Assembly (NCBI GenBank): GCA_017306415.1
Contig: JAFKIL010000001.1
Coordinates: 558,001 to 622,000 of the forward strand
Direction: 5' to 3'
Length of the DNA: 64,000 nt
Origin: Microbacterium sp.
Lineage (GTDB): Bacteria; Actinomycetota; Actinomycetes; Actinomycetales; Microbacteriaceae
This document shows positions 27,751 through 36,163 of this stretch, one piece after another (position 1 is the first letter of the stretch; every line of letters starts with the position of its first letter). Below the pieces are notes generated by a model. That model searched no databases and had not been told where the DNA came from. It saw only the letters and a program-made list of their open reading frames with translations. The position numbers and the translations under genes were made by a program.

Positions 27751-28847
27751 CGACGGATCCGCACGCACTCACTCTGACCGAGATCACCGCTCCCGAGCGT
27801 GTCGACGGTCCGGATGCGCGACTGTTCCTCGAGCTCGTGCGGATCGGCAACGAGATGTGCCGGCACGACGCGGGTCACGACTACCTCACGCAGGACGCGA
27901 CCGAGGTCCTCGGGTTCTGGCGCGACACCGTGGACTGGACGCACGTCGGCGTCGCGGCGGAACGCGACGGGATCGTGCTCGGCGTGGCTCAGCTCCTGTT
28001 CTCGACGGAGGACGGGACCCGGACCGCACAGTTCGACGTGATGGTCGACCCGCCCCGGTGGGGCGAGGGCGCAGAGGAGGCGCTCCTGGCCGCCGTCGAA
28101 GAGGAGGCGGTCAATCGTGGCCTGACGACGCTGCAGACGTTCACCCTCCACCGACCCGACGACCCCGGCCCACGTCGGGAATCGCCGACGGGATTCGGCG
28201 CGATCCCGGCATCGGACCGCCAGACCGTGTTCATGCTCGAGCACGGCTACCGGCTCGGCCAGGTGGAGCGCAACAGCTCGTTCGATCTGCGCGGCCCGCT
28301 CGGGCAGCTGGAACAGGAGCTCGCGGACGCCCAGGTTGCGGCCGGGGCCGACTACCGCCTGGTCGTGTGGACCAGTCCGACACCGCCGGAGTACCTCGAC
28401 TCGTTCGCCTATGTCGTCTCGCGCATGGACACGGATCAGCCACAGGGAGAACTCGTCTGGGAGCAGCACGCCTGGGACGCGGATCGAGTCCGCCGCCGCG
28501 ATGAGCGGCTGCGCGCGCAGGGCATGACCGTCTCCGTCGCCGCGGTCCAGCACGTGCCGTCCGGTGAGCTCGTCGCCTACAACGAGCTGGTCGTCGGCTC
28601 CGACCACACCGGCGCGACGCAGCAGTATGGGACGCTGGTCGTACCCGAGCATCGCGGTCATCGTCTCGGCAGGCTGATCAAGGCGGCCAATCTCCTGCGC
28701 TGGCGCGAGCTCGTGCCGGAATCTCCGCGCGTGTCCACGTTCAACGCCGAGGAGAACCGTCCGATGCTCGATATCAACGAGGCACTCGGGTTCGTGCCGG
28801 TGTCGTACTCGGGCGCGTGGCAGAAGGAGCTCGATCCCACGCCCTGA
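27747..28847 (+). CDS. Two-domain GNAT acetyltransferase (second of tandem pair)
   Basis: 366 residues, a paralogue of the preceding protein: both share the ERNS motif, the LVxxEHRGHRLGxL acetyl-CoA loop and the NAEENRPMLDIN-E-GFVP ending. The N-domain keeps less of the canonical acetyl-CoA loop (PRWGEGAEEALLAA), so the C-domain may do the chemistry. It starts at ATG 27747, overlapping the upstream stop, which fits local duplication and coupled translation. Its stop abuts the mutM stop with no gap. Confidence 0.85.
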   Translation: MTTDPHALTLTEITAPERVDGPDARLFLELVRIGNEMCRHDAGHDYLTQDATEVLGFWRDTVDWTHVGVAAERDGIVLGVAQLLFSTEDGTRTAQFDVMVDPPRWGEGAEEALLAAVEEEAVNRGLTTLQTFTLHRPDDPGPRRESPTGFGAIPASDRQTVFMLEHGYRLGQVERNSSFDLRGPLGQLEQELADAQVAAGADYRLVVWTSPTPPEYLDSFAYVVSRMDTDQPQGELVWEQHAWDADRVRRRDERLRAQGMTVSVAAVQHVPSGELVAYNELVVGSDHTGATQQYGTLVVPEHRGHRLGRLIKAANLLRWRELVPESPRVSTFNAEENRPMLDINEALGFVPVSYSGAWQKELDPTP

Positions 28848-29753
28848 TCAGGCGGTCGGGCGGGGCGCGCGCTGGCAGTGCGGGCAGTAGTGGCTCGACC
28901 TGTTCATGAACGACACCCGCACGATGGGTCGGCCGCACCGGGCACATGGCTCGCCGGTCCGTCCGTAGGCGTTCAGAGAGTGGGCGAAGTACCCGGCCTG
29001 CCCGTTCACGTTGACGTACTGGGCGTCGAAGCTCGTGCCGCCCTCGGCGAGAGCGCGCTCGAGCACGGCGCGGACCTCCATGAGCAGCCGGCGCGATGCA
29101 CGCGAGGACAGCGCGCGGGCGGGCGTCTCGGGGTGGATGCGGGCCGCCCACAGTGCCTCGTCGGCGTAGATGTTGCCGATGCCGCTGAGGACGGTCTGGT
29201 CGAGGAGGACCCGCTTGATCGCGGATGCCTTGCGCGAGAGGGCGCGGTGGTGCCCACGGTCGTCGAACGCGGGATCGAGCGGGTCTCGTGCGATGTGGGC
29301 CACCTGGGTCGGCACGGATGGCGCCGGGTCCCCCCGGCCTCCGGGGGCTCCGTCCGACGTGGGCATGAGCGCATCGATCGCCAGTGAGCCGAACGTGCGC
29401 TGGTCGGCGAAGACGACGGCCAGCTCGCCGTGCTGAGGATGCTCGAGCTCGATCCGGACCCGCTCGTGGCGTTCCGGGGCCGCCCCCGGAGAGCGCAGCA
29501 GCAGCTGGCCGCTCATCCCCAGATGGCCGACCACCGCCGTTCCCGTCTCGGCGATCGGGATCCAGAGGAACTTGCCGCGACGGACGGCCGAGATCAGCGT
29601 CCGACCGGTCAAAGCCGCCTCGAATTCCGCTGACGATCCCGCGTGGCGCGTGAGGGCGCGCTCGTCGAGCACGCTGACCCCGGTCACGAACGCCCCGGAT
29701 ACGGCCGGCGCCAAGCCGGCGCGAACGACCTCGACCTCGGGGAGCTCAGGCAC
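28848..29753 (-). CDS. mutM: Formamidopyrimidine-DNA glycosylase
   Basis: Excises 8-oxoguanine and other oxidised purines. 301 residues. After removal of the initiator residue, P2 and E3 of PELPEVEVVRAGL form the active site; the RGKFLWIPI lysine and the QTVLSGIGNIYADEALW helix are present. The C-terminal zinc finger CARCGRP...SHYCPHC is complete. GTG 29753 lies inside the last codons of rnc (8-bp overlap) and is fixed by the PELPEVE start. Last gene of the yceD-rpmF-rnc-mutM operon. Confidence 0.97.
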   Translation of the reverse strand: MPELPEVEVVRAGLAPAVSGAFVTGVSVLDERALTRHAGSSAEFEAALTGRTLISAVRRGKFLWIPIAETGTAVVGHLGMSGQLLLRSPGAAPERHERVRIELEHPQHGELAVVFADQRTFGSLAIDALMPTSDGAPGGRGDPAPSVPTQVAHIARDPLDPAFDDRGHHRALSRKASAIKRVLLDQTVLSGIGNIYADEALWAARIHPETPARALSSRASRRLLMEVRAVLERALAEGGTSFDAQYVNVNGQAGYFAHSLNAYGRTGEPCARCGRPIVRVSFMNRSSHYCPHCQRAPRPTA

Positions 29754-30438
29754 GACCCGACAGCACGCGCCACGACTGGAGCGCCGCAGCCATCTCCGCC
29801 TGCTTCTTGCTGGATCCCGTTCCCGTGGTGGAGATATCGCCGACATCGACGGTCGCGGTGAACACGCGGTCGTGGTCGGGGCCATCGGCCACCACGTGAT
29901 AGCTCGGAGGGCCGTAGCTGAGGCGTGCGGCGAGCTCCTGCAGGCTCGTCTTCGGGTCGACGGCGGCACCGTAGCGCTCCGGGTCGGCGAGAAGGGGCTC
30001 GACGAGCCGGTGCACGAGCGACGTGGCGGCGGCCTGGCCCGACGAGATGAACGTGGCTCCGATCACGGCCTCCATGGTGTCGGCGAGAATGGAGTCCTTG
30101 TCGCGGCCGCCGGTCTGGTCCTCACCGCGGCCGAGGAGGAGATACTCCCCCAGGCCGATACCGCGCGCCACCTCCGCCAGCGCGACGGTCGACACCACGC
30201 TCGCGCGGCGCTTGGCGAGTGAGCCCTCATCGAGCTCGGGGTGCTCGGTGAACAGCAGGACCGTCACCGCCTGGCCGAGCACCGAGTCCCCCAGGAACTC
30301 CAGACGTTCGTTGTGCGGCAGATGCCCGTTCTCGTACGCGTACGAGCGATGTGTCAATGCGAGCGACAGAAGCTCGGGGTCGATGTCGACCCCGAGCTTG
30401 TCCATGAGGTCAGACCTCGGCTCCGTTTTCTCCCCCAC
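29746..30438 (-). CDS. rnc: Ribonuclease III
   Basis: Processes rRNA precursors and double-stranded RNA. 230 residues from GTG 30438. The signature NERLEFLGDSVL, the acidic DTMEAVIGATFI helix, and a C-terminal double-stranded-RNA-binding domain (PKTSLQELAARL; TGTGSSKKQAEMAAAL) are present. GTG 30438 follows the rpmF stop by 10 bp; ATG 30405 (MDKLGVDID) is an alternative that removes 11 residues. It overlaps mutM by 8 bp. Confidence 0.95.
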   Translation of the reverse strand: MGEKTEPRSDLMDKLGVDIDPELLSLALTHRSYAYENGHLPHNERLEFLGDSVLGQAVTVLLFTEHPELDEGSLAKRRASVVSTVALAEVARGIGLGEYLLLGRGEDQTGGRDKDSILADTMEAVIGATFISSGQAAATSLVHRLVEPLLADPERYGAAVDPKTSLQELAARLSYGPPSYHVVADGPDHDRVFTATVDVGDISTTGTGSSKKQAEMAAALQSWRVLSGRA

Positions 30439-30448
30439 AGAGCCGAAA

Positions 30449-30658
30449 TCAGACGTCGGCGACCTTGCGGCCCTTGTACTCGAGGAACAGCTCGGTGCCC
30501 TGCGAGTCGGTGACGACCTTCGCCTGGTGCGGGCGGCTGTAGACCACCTTGCCGTTCTCGATGGTCTTGACCAGCGCGGGCGCCTCGGCCTTCCACTGCG
30601 CGCGACGCGAGCGAGTGTTGGAGCGGGAGACCTTCCGCTTCGGGGGGTTACCTGCCAT
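30449..30658 (-). CDS. rpmF: 50S ribosomal protein L32
   Basis: 69 residues. [20 protein letters not shown] is diagnostic of L32, and the ending [13 protein letters not shown] fits actinobacterial forms. The zinc-binding cysteines seen in some L32 paralogues are absent, so this is the zinc-independent (C-minus) type. ATG 30658 has GAAGGAAGAG upstream. It lies between yceD and rnc, the conserved arrangement. Confidence 0.95.
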   Translation of the reverse strand: MAGNPPKRKVSRSNTRSRRAQWKAEAPALVKTIENGKVVYSRPHQAKVVTDSQGTELFLEYKGRKVADV

Positions 30659-30678
30659 GACTGCTCTTCCTTCGTTTG

Positions 30679-31239
30679 CTAGGTCTGGGATTCGGATGCG
30701 GGTCCGCCCGCACCCTCGGCCGGCTCCGAGTCGAACTCCGCGAGCACGGCCCATCGTGGATCGACGGACTCTCGCGGGGAAGAACTCGGGATGTCAGCCA
30801 GACGCTCGCCCGTCTCGGGGTCGAGGCCCGGGCAGTCCGGCCGGCACACCGGCTGAAAGGGAAGCGAGAGAACGATGCCGTCCCTGACCAGAGTTTCAAG
30901 ATCCACGTGGTCGTCTTGAACCTCGAAGTCACCCGCTTCCTTTTCAGGATACGCGAAAAGCTCCTGGAACTCGACTTCGACAGGCCCGGCGATGTCGGTC
31001 AGACACCGTCCGCACACGCCGGCGTACTCGGTATCGGCCTCTCCGGACGCCAGGATGCCCTCGTGGACGGACTCGAGTCGCACGCGGACGTCGACCGTCT
31101 CCCCCGCGGGGATGGAGACCAGCCCTTCTCCCCAGTGCTCCGTGAGAGGAACCTCGAAGTCGACCTCGCGCATCTCGCCGGGACGGTGGACGATGTCGCG
31201 GACGAGCACGCTGAAGGGACCGGGTCTGCGATGTGTCAC
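30679..31239 (-). CDS. yceD: DUF177/YceD family protein
   Basis: 186 residues. The central motif [20 protein letters not shown] and the later [16 protein letters not shown] provide four cysteines typical of DUF177, linked with 23S rRNA accumulation and always next to rpmF. GTG 31239 lies 6 nt after TAGAAT, predicting a leaderless operon start. It is first in yceD-rpmF-rnc-mutM. Confidence 0.93.
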   Translation of the reverse strand: MTHRRPGPFSVLVRDIVHRPGEMREVDFEVPLTEHWGEGLVSIPAGETVDVRVRLESVHEGILASGEADTEYAGVCGRCLTDIAGPVEVEFQELFAYPEKEAGDFEVQDDHVDLETLVRDGIVLSLPFQPVCRPDCPGLDPETGERLADIPSSSPRESVDPRWAVLAEFDSEPAEGAGGPASESQT

Positions 31240-31245
31240 TCCGGG

Positions 31246-31251
31246 ATTCTA
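31246..31251 (-). promoter_or_regulatory. -10 box TAGAAT, leaderless start at 31239
   Basis: TAGAAT ends 6 nt before the GTG of yceD on the minus strand; no Shine-Dalgarno site fits in that space. Confidence 0.55.
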
Positions 31252-31289
31252 CCGGCGTTCGACTCACGCGGCTCCGGGACGACCACCGG

Positions 31290-31787
31290 TCAGATGCCGC
31301 GCGCGCCCGTGTCGAGGAAGCGCGCCACCGCACCCGGGACGAAGGGACTCACGTCGCCGCCGAGACCCGCGACCTGCCGGACGAGCGAACTCGAGACCAG
31401 CGCGTGCGCCGGATCCGGCAGCAGGAAGACGGTCTCGATGTCGGCCAGGTGGCGGTTCACGATCGCCATCGGCGTCTCGTACGCCACGTCGACCTGGGAG
31501 CGGATGCCCTTGACGAGCACGCCGGCCCCGACATCCGTCGCGTAGTCGACGAGGAGGCCCATGCTCCAGGACGCGATGACGATGTCGCCCTGGACGCCCT
31601 CCTCGGTGATCGACTGGTCCAGGAGGGCGAGCCGCTGCGCGATCGGCAGCATCGCCTCTTTGTCGGGATTGTGCACGACCAGCACATGGACGGTGTCGTA
31701 CAGACCGGCCGCGCGACGGATGACGTCGAGGTGCCCCAGCGTCGGCGGGTCGAACGAACCAGGTACGACGGCGATCCGGTTGCTCAC
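31290..31787 (-). CDS. coaD: Phosphopantetheine adenylyltransferase
   Basis: Fourth step of coenzyme A synthesis. 165 residues, the standard size. The nucleotidyltransferase motif [12 protein letters not shown] (H19) and the [20 protein letters not shown] ending are present, plus the [13 protein letters not shown] loop. GTG 31787 follows TAGGGT by 6 nt, so the mRNA is likely leaderless. It lies between recG and yceD on the same strand. Confidence 0.96.
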   Translation of the reverse strand: MSNRIAVVPGSFDPPTLGHLDVIRRAAGLYDTVHVLVVHNPDKEAMLPIAQRLALLDQSITEEGVQGDIVIASWSMGLLVDYATDVGAGVLVKGIRSQVDVAYETPMAIVNRHLADIETVFLLPDPAHALVSSSLVRQVAGLGGDVSPFVPGAVARFLDTGARGI

Positions 31788-31793
31788 CGTCCC

Positions 31794-31799
31794 ACCCTA
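31794..31799 (-). promoter_or_regulatory. -10 box TAGGGT, leaderless start at 31787
   Basis: TAGGGT, then GGGACG, then GTG. The thiL start at 35612 has the same GGGACG-GTG junction. Confidence 0.5.
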
Positions 31800-31833
31800 T
31801 CCGGGGCCGCAACGCGGCCGCTGTCCGGGCGAC

Positions 31834-34002
31834 TCAGTTCTTCGCGAGAGCGGCCCGCTCGGCGGCGTCGAGGCGGCGTTCGATCGCGCGCGCGAGGCCG
31901 GCATGGCGACGCAGGCCCGCATCATCCTCGAGGATCGTCTCCGCTTCCTCTCGCGCGAGGGCGATCAGATCGGCGTCCTTGACCACCCTGAGCAGGCGCA
32001 GCGACGAGCGCACGCCCGACTGCGCGTCGCCGAGGACGTCGCCCTCGCCGCGGAGCTCGAGATCCACCTCCGCCAGCTCGAAGCCGTCGGCGGTCCGGGC
32101 GATCGCCTCGACGCGTTCGCGCGCCGGGGTCCCGGGTTCGGATTCGGTGACGAGAAGGCAGAGTCCCGGAACGCTCCCGCGCCCCACGCGTCCGCGCAGC
32201 TGGTGCAGCTGGGACACGCCGAACCTGTCGGCCTCGAGGATCACCATCGTCGACGCGTTCGGGACGTCGACGCCCACCTCGATCACCGTCGTCGCCACGA
32301 GGACGTCGATCTCGCCGGCGGCGTAGGAACGCATGACGGCGTCCTTCTCCTCCCCCGGCATGCGCCCGTGGAGGATGGCGACCCGGATGCCGTCGAACGC
32401 CGGGTGACGTGAGAGGAGCGCTGCCGCCTGGACGACGCCCCAGCGGGCCTTCGCCCCCTCGCCGACGACGACGGGCTCCGGCGCCTCGACATCGTCGTTC
32501 TGCGAGGCGCCCGAGGCCTCGGCATCGATCGCCGGACAGACGACGAACGCCTGATGGCCCGCAGTCACTTCCTCGGCCACCCGATCCCAGACGCGGGCGA
32601 ACCACGCAGGCTTCTCGGCCACCGGGGCGACGAAGGACTGGATGCCCGCCCTCCCGGCCGGCATGGAGCGGATGGTCGACACGTCCAGGTCGCCGAAGAC
32701 CGTCATCGCCACGGTGCGCGGGATGGGCGTCGCCGTGAGGACGAGAGCATGCGGCGCAGTGCCTTTCGCGCGGAGCGTCTCGCGCTGCTCCACGCCGAAG
32801 CGGTGCTGCTCGTCGACGACGACGAGTCCGAGATCGGCGAACGTGGTGCTGTCGCTGAGGAGGGCATGCGTGCCGACCACGATGAGCGCCTGCCCCGACG
32901 CGACGCGGAGGGCCGCCTTCCGCCGCTCGGCGGCGGTGAGCTGCCCGGTCAGGAGCGTCGGCATGATGAGCGGCGCGAGGTCGGGTCCCAGCATCCGTGC
33001 GATCGAACGCAGATGCTGCGCGGCGAGCACCTCGGTCGGCGCGATGAGCGCCGACTGCCCGCCGGACTGCGCGACCTGGAGCATGGCGCGCAGCGCGACG
33101 AGGGTCTTGCCCGATCCGACCTCGCCCTGCACGAGTCGGTTCATCGGCCACGCGCCCACCAGGTCGCGGGCGATCTGCTCGCCCACCGCGGACTGGTCGG
33201 GCGTGAGTGCGAAGGGAAGGGCCGCATCGAAGCGCTCGAGCAGGTCACCTGCCTCGCGCCGCGTCGCGGACATCGCCCGCACCGCCTGGCGCTGCTGCAG
33301 GAGCGCCGTCTGCAGGATGAGCGCTTCGTGCATGCGAAGGGTCCGCACGGCGACCGGGATCTGCTGCTCGTCCTGCGGCCGATGGATCCGCTCCAGCGCC
33401 GTCCGCGCGTCCAGCAGTCCGTGGCGGGTCCGCAGATCCTCCGTCAGCGGATCCTCGATGTCGCCGAGGCCGTCGAGCACCAGGGCGACGATCTTCGTGA
33501 ACTGCCAGCTCGCCACCGTCGAGGTGGCCGGGTAGATGGGGATCGGCTCGTGCACCTGGGCCTCGGCGGTGAGACGCGCCGCGTCCACGTCCTCGAACAG
33601 CTCGTAGTCCGGGTGGGCGAACTGCTTCCCGTTGCGGTACTCCCCCACCTTCCCCGAGAAGACGCCCTGACGACCGGGGATGAGATCGCGGATGCGCCAG
33701 CTCTGATTGAAGAAGGTGAGCTGGACCTCGCCCCGGCCGTCCGTGATGACGACCTCGAGGAGGGACCCGCGACGCTGGCGCATGGGACGCTCGTTCGCGC
33801 TCTTGACCTGCGCGACGATTGTGACCTGCTCCCCGACGACGAGCGAGTCGATGGGCGTCAGCTCACCGCGCCGGGCGTAGCGGCGAGGGTAGTGGGACAG
33901 CAGATCGCCGACCGTGTGCATTCCGAACGCCCGCTCGAGGGCACCCGCCGTCTTCCCGCCGAGGACGCCGTCGAGGCGCGACTCGAGGAGGTACACGGAC
34001 AT
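31834..34002 (-). CDS. recG: ATP-dependent DNA helicase RecG
   Basis: Branch-migration helicase that reverses stalled forks. 722 residues. The N-terminal wedge domain contains the OB-fold region VTIVAQVKSANERP. The superfamily-2 core has RLVQGEVGSGKTLVALRAM, APTEVLAAQHL, VVDEQHRFGVEQR, LTATPIPRT, the TTVIEVGVDVPNA block and QLRGRVGRG. ATG 34002 is preceded by TAGACT with a 7-nt gap, suggesting leaderless expression. It is divergent from rsmD, with only 57 bp between starts. Confidence 0.96.
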   Translation of the reverse strand: MSVYLLESRLDGVLGGKTAGALERAFGMHTVGDLLSHYPRRYARRGELTPIDSLVVGEQVTIVAQVKSANERPMRQRRGSLLEVVITDGRGEVQLTFFNQSWRIRDLIPGRQGVFSGKVGEYRNGKQFAHPDYELFEDVDAARLTAEAQVHEPIPIYPATSTVASWQFTKIVALVLDGLGDIEDPLTEDLRTRHGLLDARTALERIHRPQDEQQIPVAVRTLRMHEALILQTALLQQRQAVRAMSATRREAGDLLERFDAALPFALTPDQSAVGEQIARDLVGAWPMNRLVQGEVGSGKTLVALRAMLQVAQSGGQSALIAPTEVLAAQHLRSIARMLGPDLAPLIMPTLLTGQLTAAERRKAALRVASGQALIVVGTHALLSDSTTFADLGLVVVDEQHRFGVEQRETLRAKGTAPHALVLTATPIPRTVAMTVFGDLDVSTIRSMPAGRAGIQSFVAPVAEKPAWFARVWDRVAEEVTAGHQAFVVCPAIDAEASGASQNDDVEAPEPVVVGEGAKARWGVVQAAALLSRHPAFDGIRVAILHGRMPGEEKDAVMRSYAAGEIDVLVATTVIEVGVDVPNASTMVILEADRFGVSQLHQLRGRVGRGSVPGLCLLVTESEPGTPARERVEAIARTADGFELAEVDLELRGEGDVLGDAQSGVRSSLRLLRVVKDADLIALAREEAETILEDDAGLRRHAGLARAIERRLDAAERAALAKN

Positions 34003-34009
34003 GCCTCCG

Positions 34010-34015
34010 AGTCTA
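34010..34015 (-). promoter_or_regulatory. -10 box TAGACT, leaderless start at 34002
   Basis: TAGACT ends 7 nt before the recG ATG on the minus strand. It faces the rsmD -10 box 32 bp away. Confidence 0.5.
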
Positions 34016-34047
34016 GGCAGGGCGGCGGACGGAGACGGCCGTCGGCA

Positions 34048-34053
34048 TAGTCT
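34048..34053 (+). promoter_or_regulatory. -10 box TAGTCT, leaderless start at 34060
   Basis: TAGTCT ends 6 nt before the GTG of rsmD on the plus strand. Confidence 0.5.
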
Positions 34054-34059
34054 GGAAGG

Positions 34060-34650
34060 GTGACGCGCATCATCGCCGGCCGTGCCGGAGGGACGGTCCT
34101 CCAGGTGCCCGGCGCCGGCACCCGACCCACGAGCGATCGCGTGCGCGAGTCGCTGTTCGGCGCGCTCGAGTCCGCGGATGCGCTCCGCGACGCCCGCGTC
34201 GCCGACCTCTACGCCGGGTCGGGCGCCCTCGGGCTGGAGGCGTGGAGCCGCGGCGCCGCTTCCGTGGACCTCGTGGAGCGATCCGGCGCCGCCGCGGCAG
34301 TGGCCGGCCGCAACACCGAGCGGGTGGGCGCCGCGCTGGGATCGACCGGAGCGGCGCGGGTCCATCGCTCGACCGTCAGCGGCTTCCTCGCGGTCGCGCA
34401 CGGCCCGTACGACCTCGTGTTCCTCGATCCGCCCTACGACCTCGACGACGCTGAACTCGACGCCGCGCTGGCAGGGCTCGTCCCGCGCCTCGCGCCGAAC
34501 GCGCTCGTCATCGTCGAGCGGGCCGCACGCAGCCCGCAGCCCGTGCCGCCCTCGCAGCTGACGATCGAGCGCCACCGGCGCTACGGCGACACCGCGATGT
34601 GGTGGCTCCGGAACGAGGATCCTCAGCCACGCGCGGCATCCCAGTCCTGA
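34060..34650 (+). CDS. rsmD: 16S rRNA (guanine966-N2)-methyltransferase
   Basis: 196 residues. The AdoMet-binding motif DLYAGSGALGLE (49-60) and catalytic DPPY (123-126) place it in the RsmD family; TRIIAGRAGG and RPTSDRVRESLFGAL are the usual N-terminal blocks. The start is GTG 34060. Its 3' end overlaps the convergent thiL 3' end by 28 bp. Divergent neighbour of recG and close to coaD, the usual actinobacterial cluster. Confidence 0.94.
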   Translation: MTRIIAGRAGGTVLQVPGAGTRPTSDRVRESLFGALESADALRDARVADLYAGSGALGLEAWSRGAASVDLVERSGAAAAVAGRNTERVGAALGSTGAARVHRSTVSGFLAVAHGPYDLVFLDPPYDLDDAELDAALAGLVPRLAPNALVIVERAARSPQPVPPSQLTIERHRRYGDTAMWWLRNEDPQPRAASQS

Positions 34651-35612
34651 TACGGGTCCCAGCCCCCGCGCCCGGCGAACGGGACGCCGTCTACGAGCAC
34701 CGGGCTCGCGCCCCGTGCGAGGGCCTGTCCGATCGGACGGAAGCCCGGGGGCAGCGGCTCGCCCGGAGGGAACGCGGCGAGAAGTGCGTGGTCCTCCCCG
34801 CCTCGCAGGGCGGATGCGGGATCGTCGCCGAGCGCGTCGACGGCGAGGTCGATCGTGATCCCGGATGCCTCGGCCATCCGGCTCGCGTCGAGGGCCAGGC
34901 CGTCGGAGACATCCATCATCGCCGTGGCCCCCGCGCGTGCGGCGACGGGCCCGAGGCCGATCGGCGGCGCCGGACGCAGCTGCGCCCCGATCAGGGCCGC
35001 CTCCCCGGCACGGAGCCGTTCCGCGTCGACGGGGACCGGATGCCCTTCCGCGTCGCGGAAGCGGTCGAAGAGGATCCCGAGGCCACGGCCCGCGACGCCC
35101 GCTTCTCCCGCGAGCGCCACGACGTCACCCGGCCGCGCGCCGCCACGGAGCACGGGAGCGGCGCCGTCGAGGGTTCCGATCGCCGTGACGGCGATCGTGA
35201 GCGTGTCGGACACCGCGAGATCGCCCCCCTCCACGGTGCACCCGGGCGCGAGAGCCTCGCACGCCGCCCTCAGCCCGTCCGCCAAGGCGGTCACGAAGGA
35301 GAGACGCGTCTCGTCCGGCATCGCCAGCGCGACGAGGAGCGCCGTCGGCCGTGCACCCATCGCCGCGACGTCCGCCAGGTTGACGGCGGCGGCCTTCCAG
35401 CCGAGATCGAACGCGCTCGACCACGCCAGACGGAAATCGGGTCCGTGCACCAGGGTGTCGACGGTGGCCACGATCCGTCCGTCGACCGCTGTCAGCACGG
35501 CAGCGTCGTCGCCGGGTCCGACCTCGGCGTGGGTGGGACCGAGCCGATCGAGGATGCCGCGCAGGACCTGCCCCTCACTGAGCTCGCCCACTGCCGGGTC
35601 GGACGTCGTCAC
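34623..35612 (-). CDS. thiL: Thiamine-monophosphate kinase
   Basis: Makes thiamine pyrophosphate from thiamine phosphate. 329 residues. GPGDDAAVLTA near residues 32-42 binds ATP-Mg; VNLADVAAMGARPTALLVAL and MMDVSDGLALDASRMAEAS are family motifs. GTG 35612 follows TATCGT by 6 nt (probable leaderless mRNA). It is convergent with rsmD and divergent from the DUF3515 lipoprotein gene. Confidence 0.95.
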   Translation of the reverse strand: MTTSDPAVGELSEGQVLRGILDRLGPTHAEVGPGDDAAVLTAVDGRIVATVDTLVHGPDFRLAWSSAFDLGWKAAAVNLADVAAMGARPTALLVALAMPDETRLSFVTALADGLRAACEALAPGCTVEGGDLAVSDTLTIAVTAIGTLDGAAPVLRGGARPGDVVALAGEAGVAGRGLGILFDRFRDAEGHPVPVDAERLRAGEAALIGAQLRPAPPIGLGPVAARAGATAMMDVSDGLALDASRMAEASGITIDLAVDALGDDPASALRGGEDHALLAAFPPGEPLPPGFRPIGQALARGASPVLVDGVPFAGRGGWDPYQDWDAARG

Positions 35613-35618
35613 CGTCCC

Positions 35619-35624
35619 ACGATA
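35619..35624 (-). promoter_or_regulatory. -10 box TATCGT, leaderless start at 35612
   Basis: TATCGT, then GGGACG, then GTG of thiL. Confidence 0.5.
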
Positions 35625-35662
35625 TCCACGCCACCGCGGTCGGGGCGCCGCCGGCCCCGGGT

Positions 35663-35668
35663 TAGCCT
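35663..35668 (+). promoter_or_regulatory. -10 box TAGCCT, leaderless start at 35675
   Basis: TAGCCT, then GGAGGG, then GTG of the DUF3515 gene. The purine-rich spacer could also look like a ribosome-binding site but abuts the start codon. Confidence 0.5.
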
Positions 35669-35674
35669 GGAGGG

Positions 35675-36160
35675 GTGATCCGATCGCGCCGTGCCGTCGC
35701 CGCTCTGGCGGCCCTCGCGGTCACGGTCCTCGCGCTCACGGGGTGCGCGGCCACGGTCTCCCTCACACCGGCGGCGCACGCGAACGATCCGGCGTGCGCG
35801 GCGATCATGGTGCGCCTCCCCGGCGACCTCGGCGGGCAGAGCAGACGATGGACCGATGCGCAGGCGACCGCCGCGTGGGGCACCCCGAGCAGGGTGATCT
35901 TCTCGTGCGGCGTGACCCCGCCCGGCCCCAGCACCATCAAGTGCGTGTCCCTCGGCGGCGTGGACTGGCTCGTCGACCAGTCAGAGCAGCCACGCTTCCG
36001 GATCACCTCGTACGGGCGTACGCCCGCCGTCCAGCTCTACCTCGACAGCAGCGACAAGGCGGTCGATCCCAACGCCGTCCTCGCGCAGGTCGGCCGGCTG
36101 GTCGCGGCGCAGACCCGGCAGACTGCCGCGTGCACGGATCCGGCCACCCCCGGGGAATGA
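35675..36160 (+). CDS. DUF3515 family lipoprotein
   Basis: 161 residues. Basic N-terminus, hydrophobic stretch and lipobox ALTGC (Cys at about 24) predict a lipid-anchored exported protein. The remaining domain has four cysteines (DPACAAIMVRLP, IFSCGVTPP, IKCVSLGG, TAACTDP), probably two disulfides. DUF3515 is an actinobacterial family of unknown function usually found between thiL and ddl, as here. Its stop is 3 bp from the convergent ddl stop. Confidence 0.88.
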   Translation: MIRSRRAVAALAALAVTVLALTGCAATVSLTPAAHANDPACAAIMVRLPGDLGGQSRRWTDAQATAAWGTPSRVIFSCGVTPPGPSTIKCVSLGGVDWLVDQSEQPRFRITSYGRTPAVQLYLDSSDKAVDPNAVLAQVGRLVAAQTRQTAACTDPATPGE

Positions 36161-36163
36161 CCC

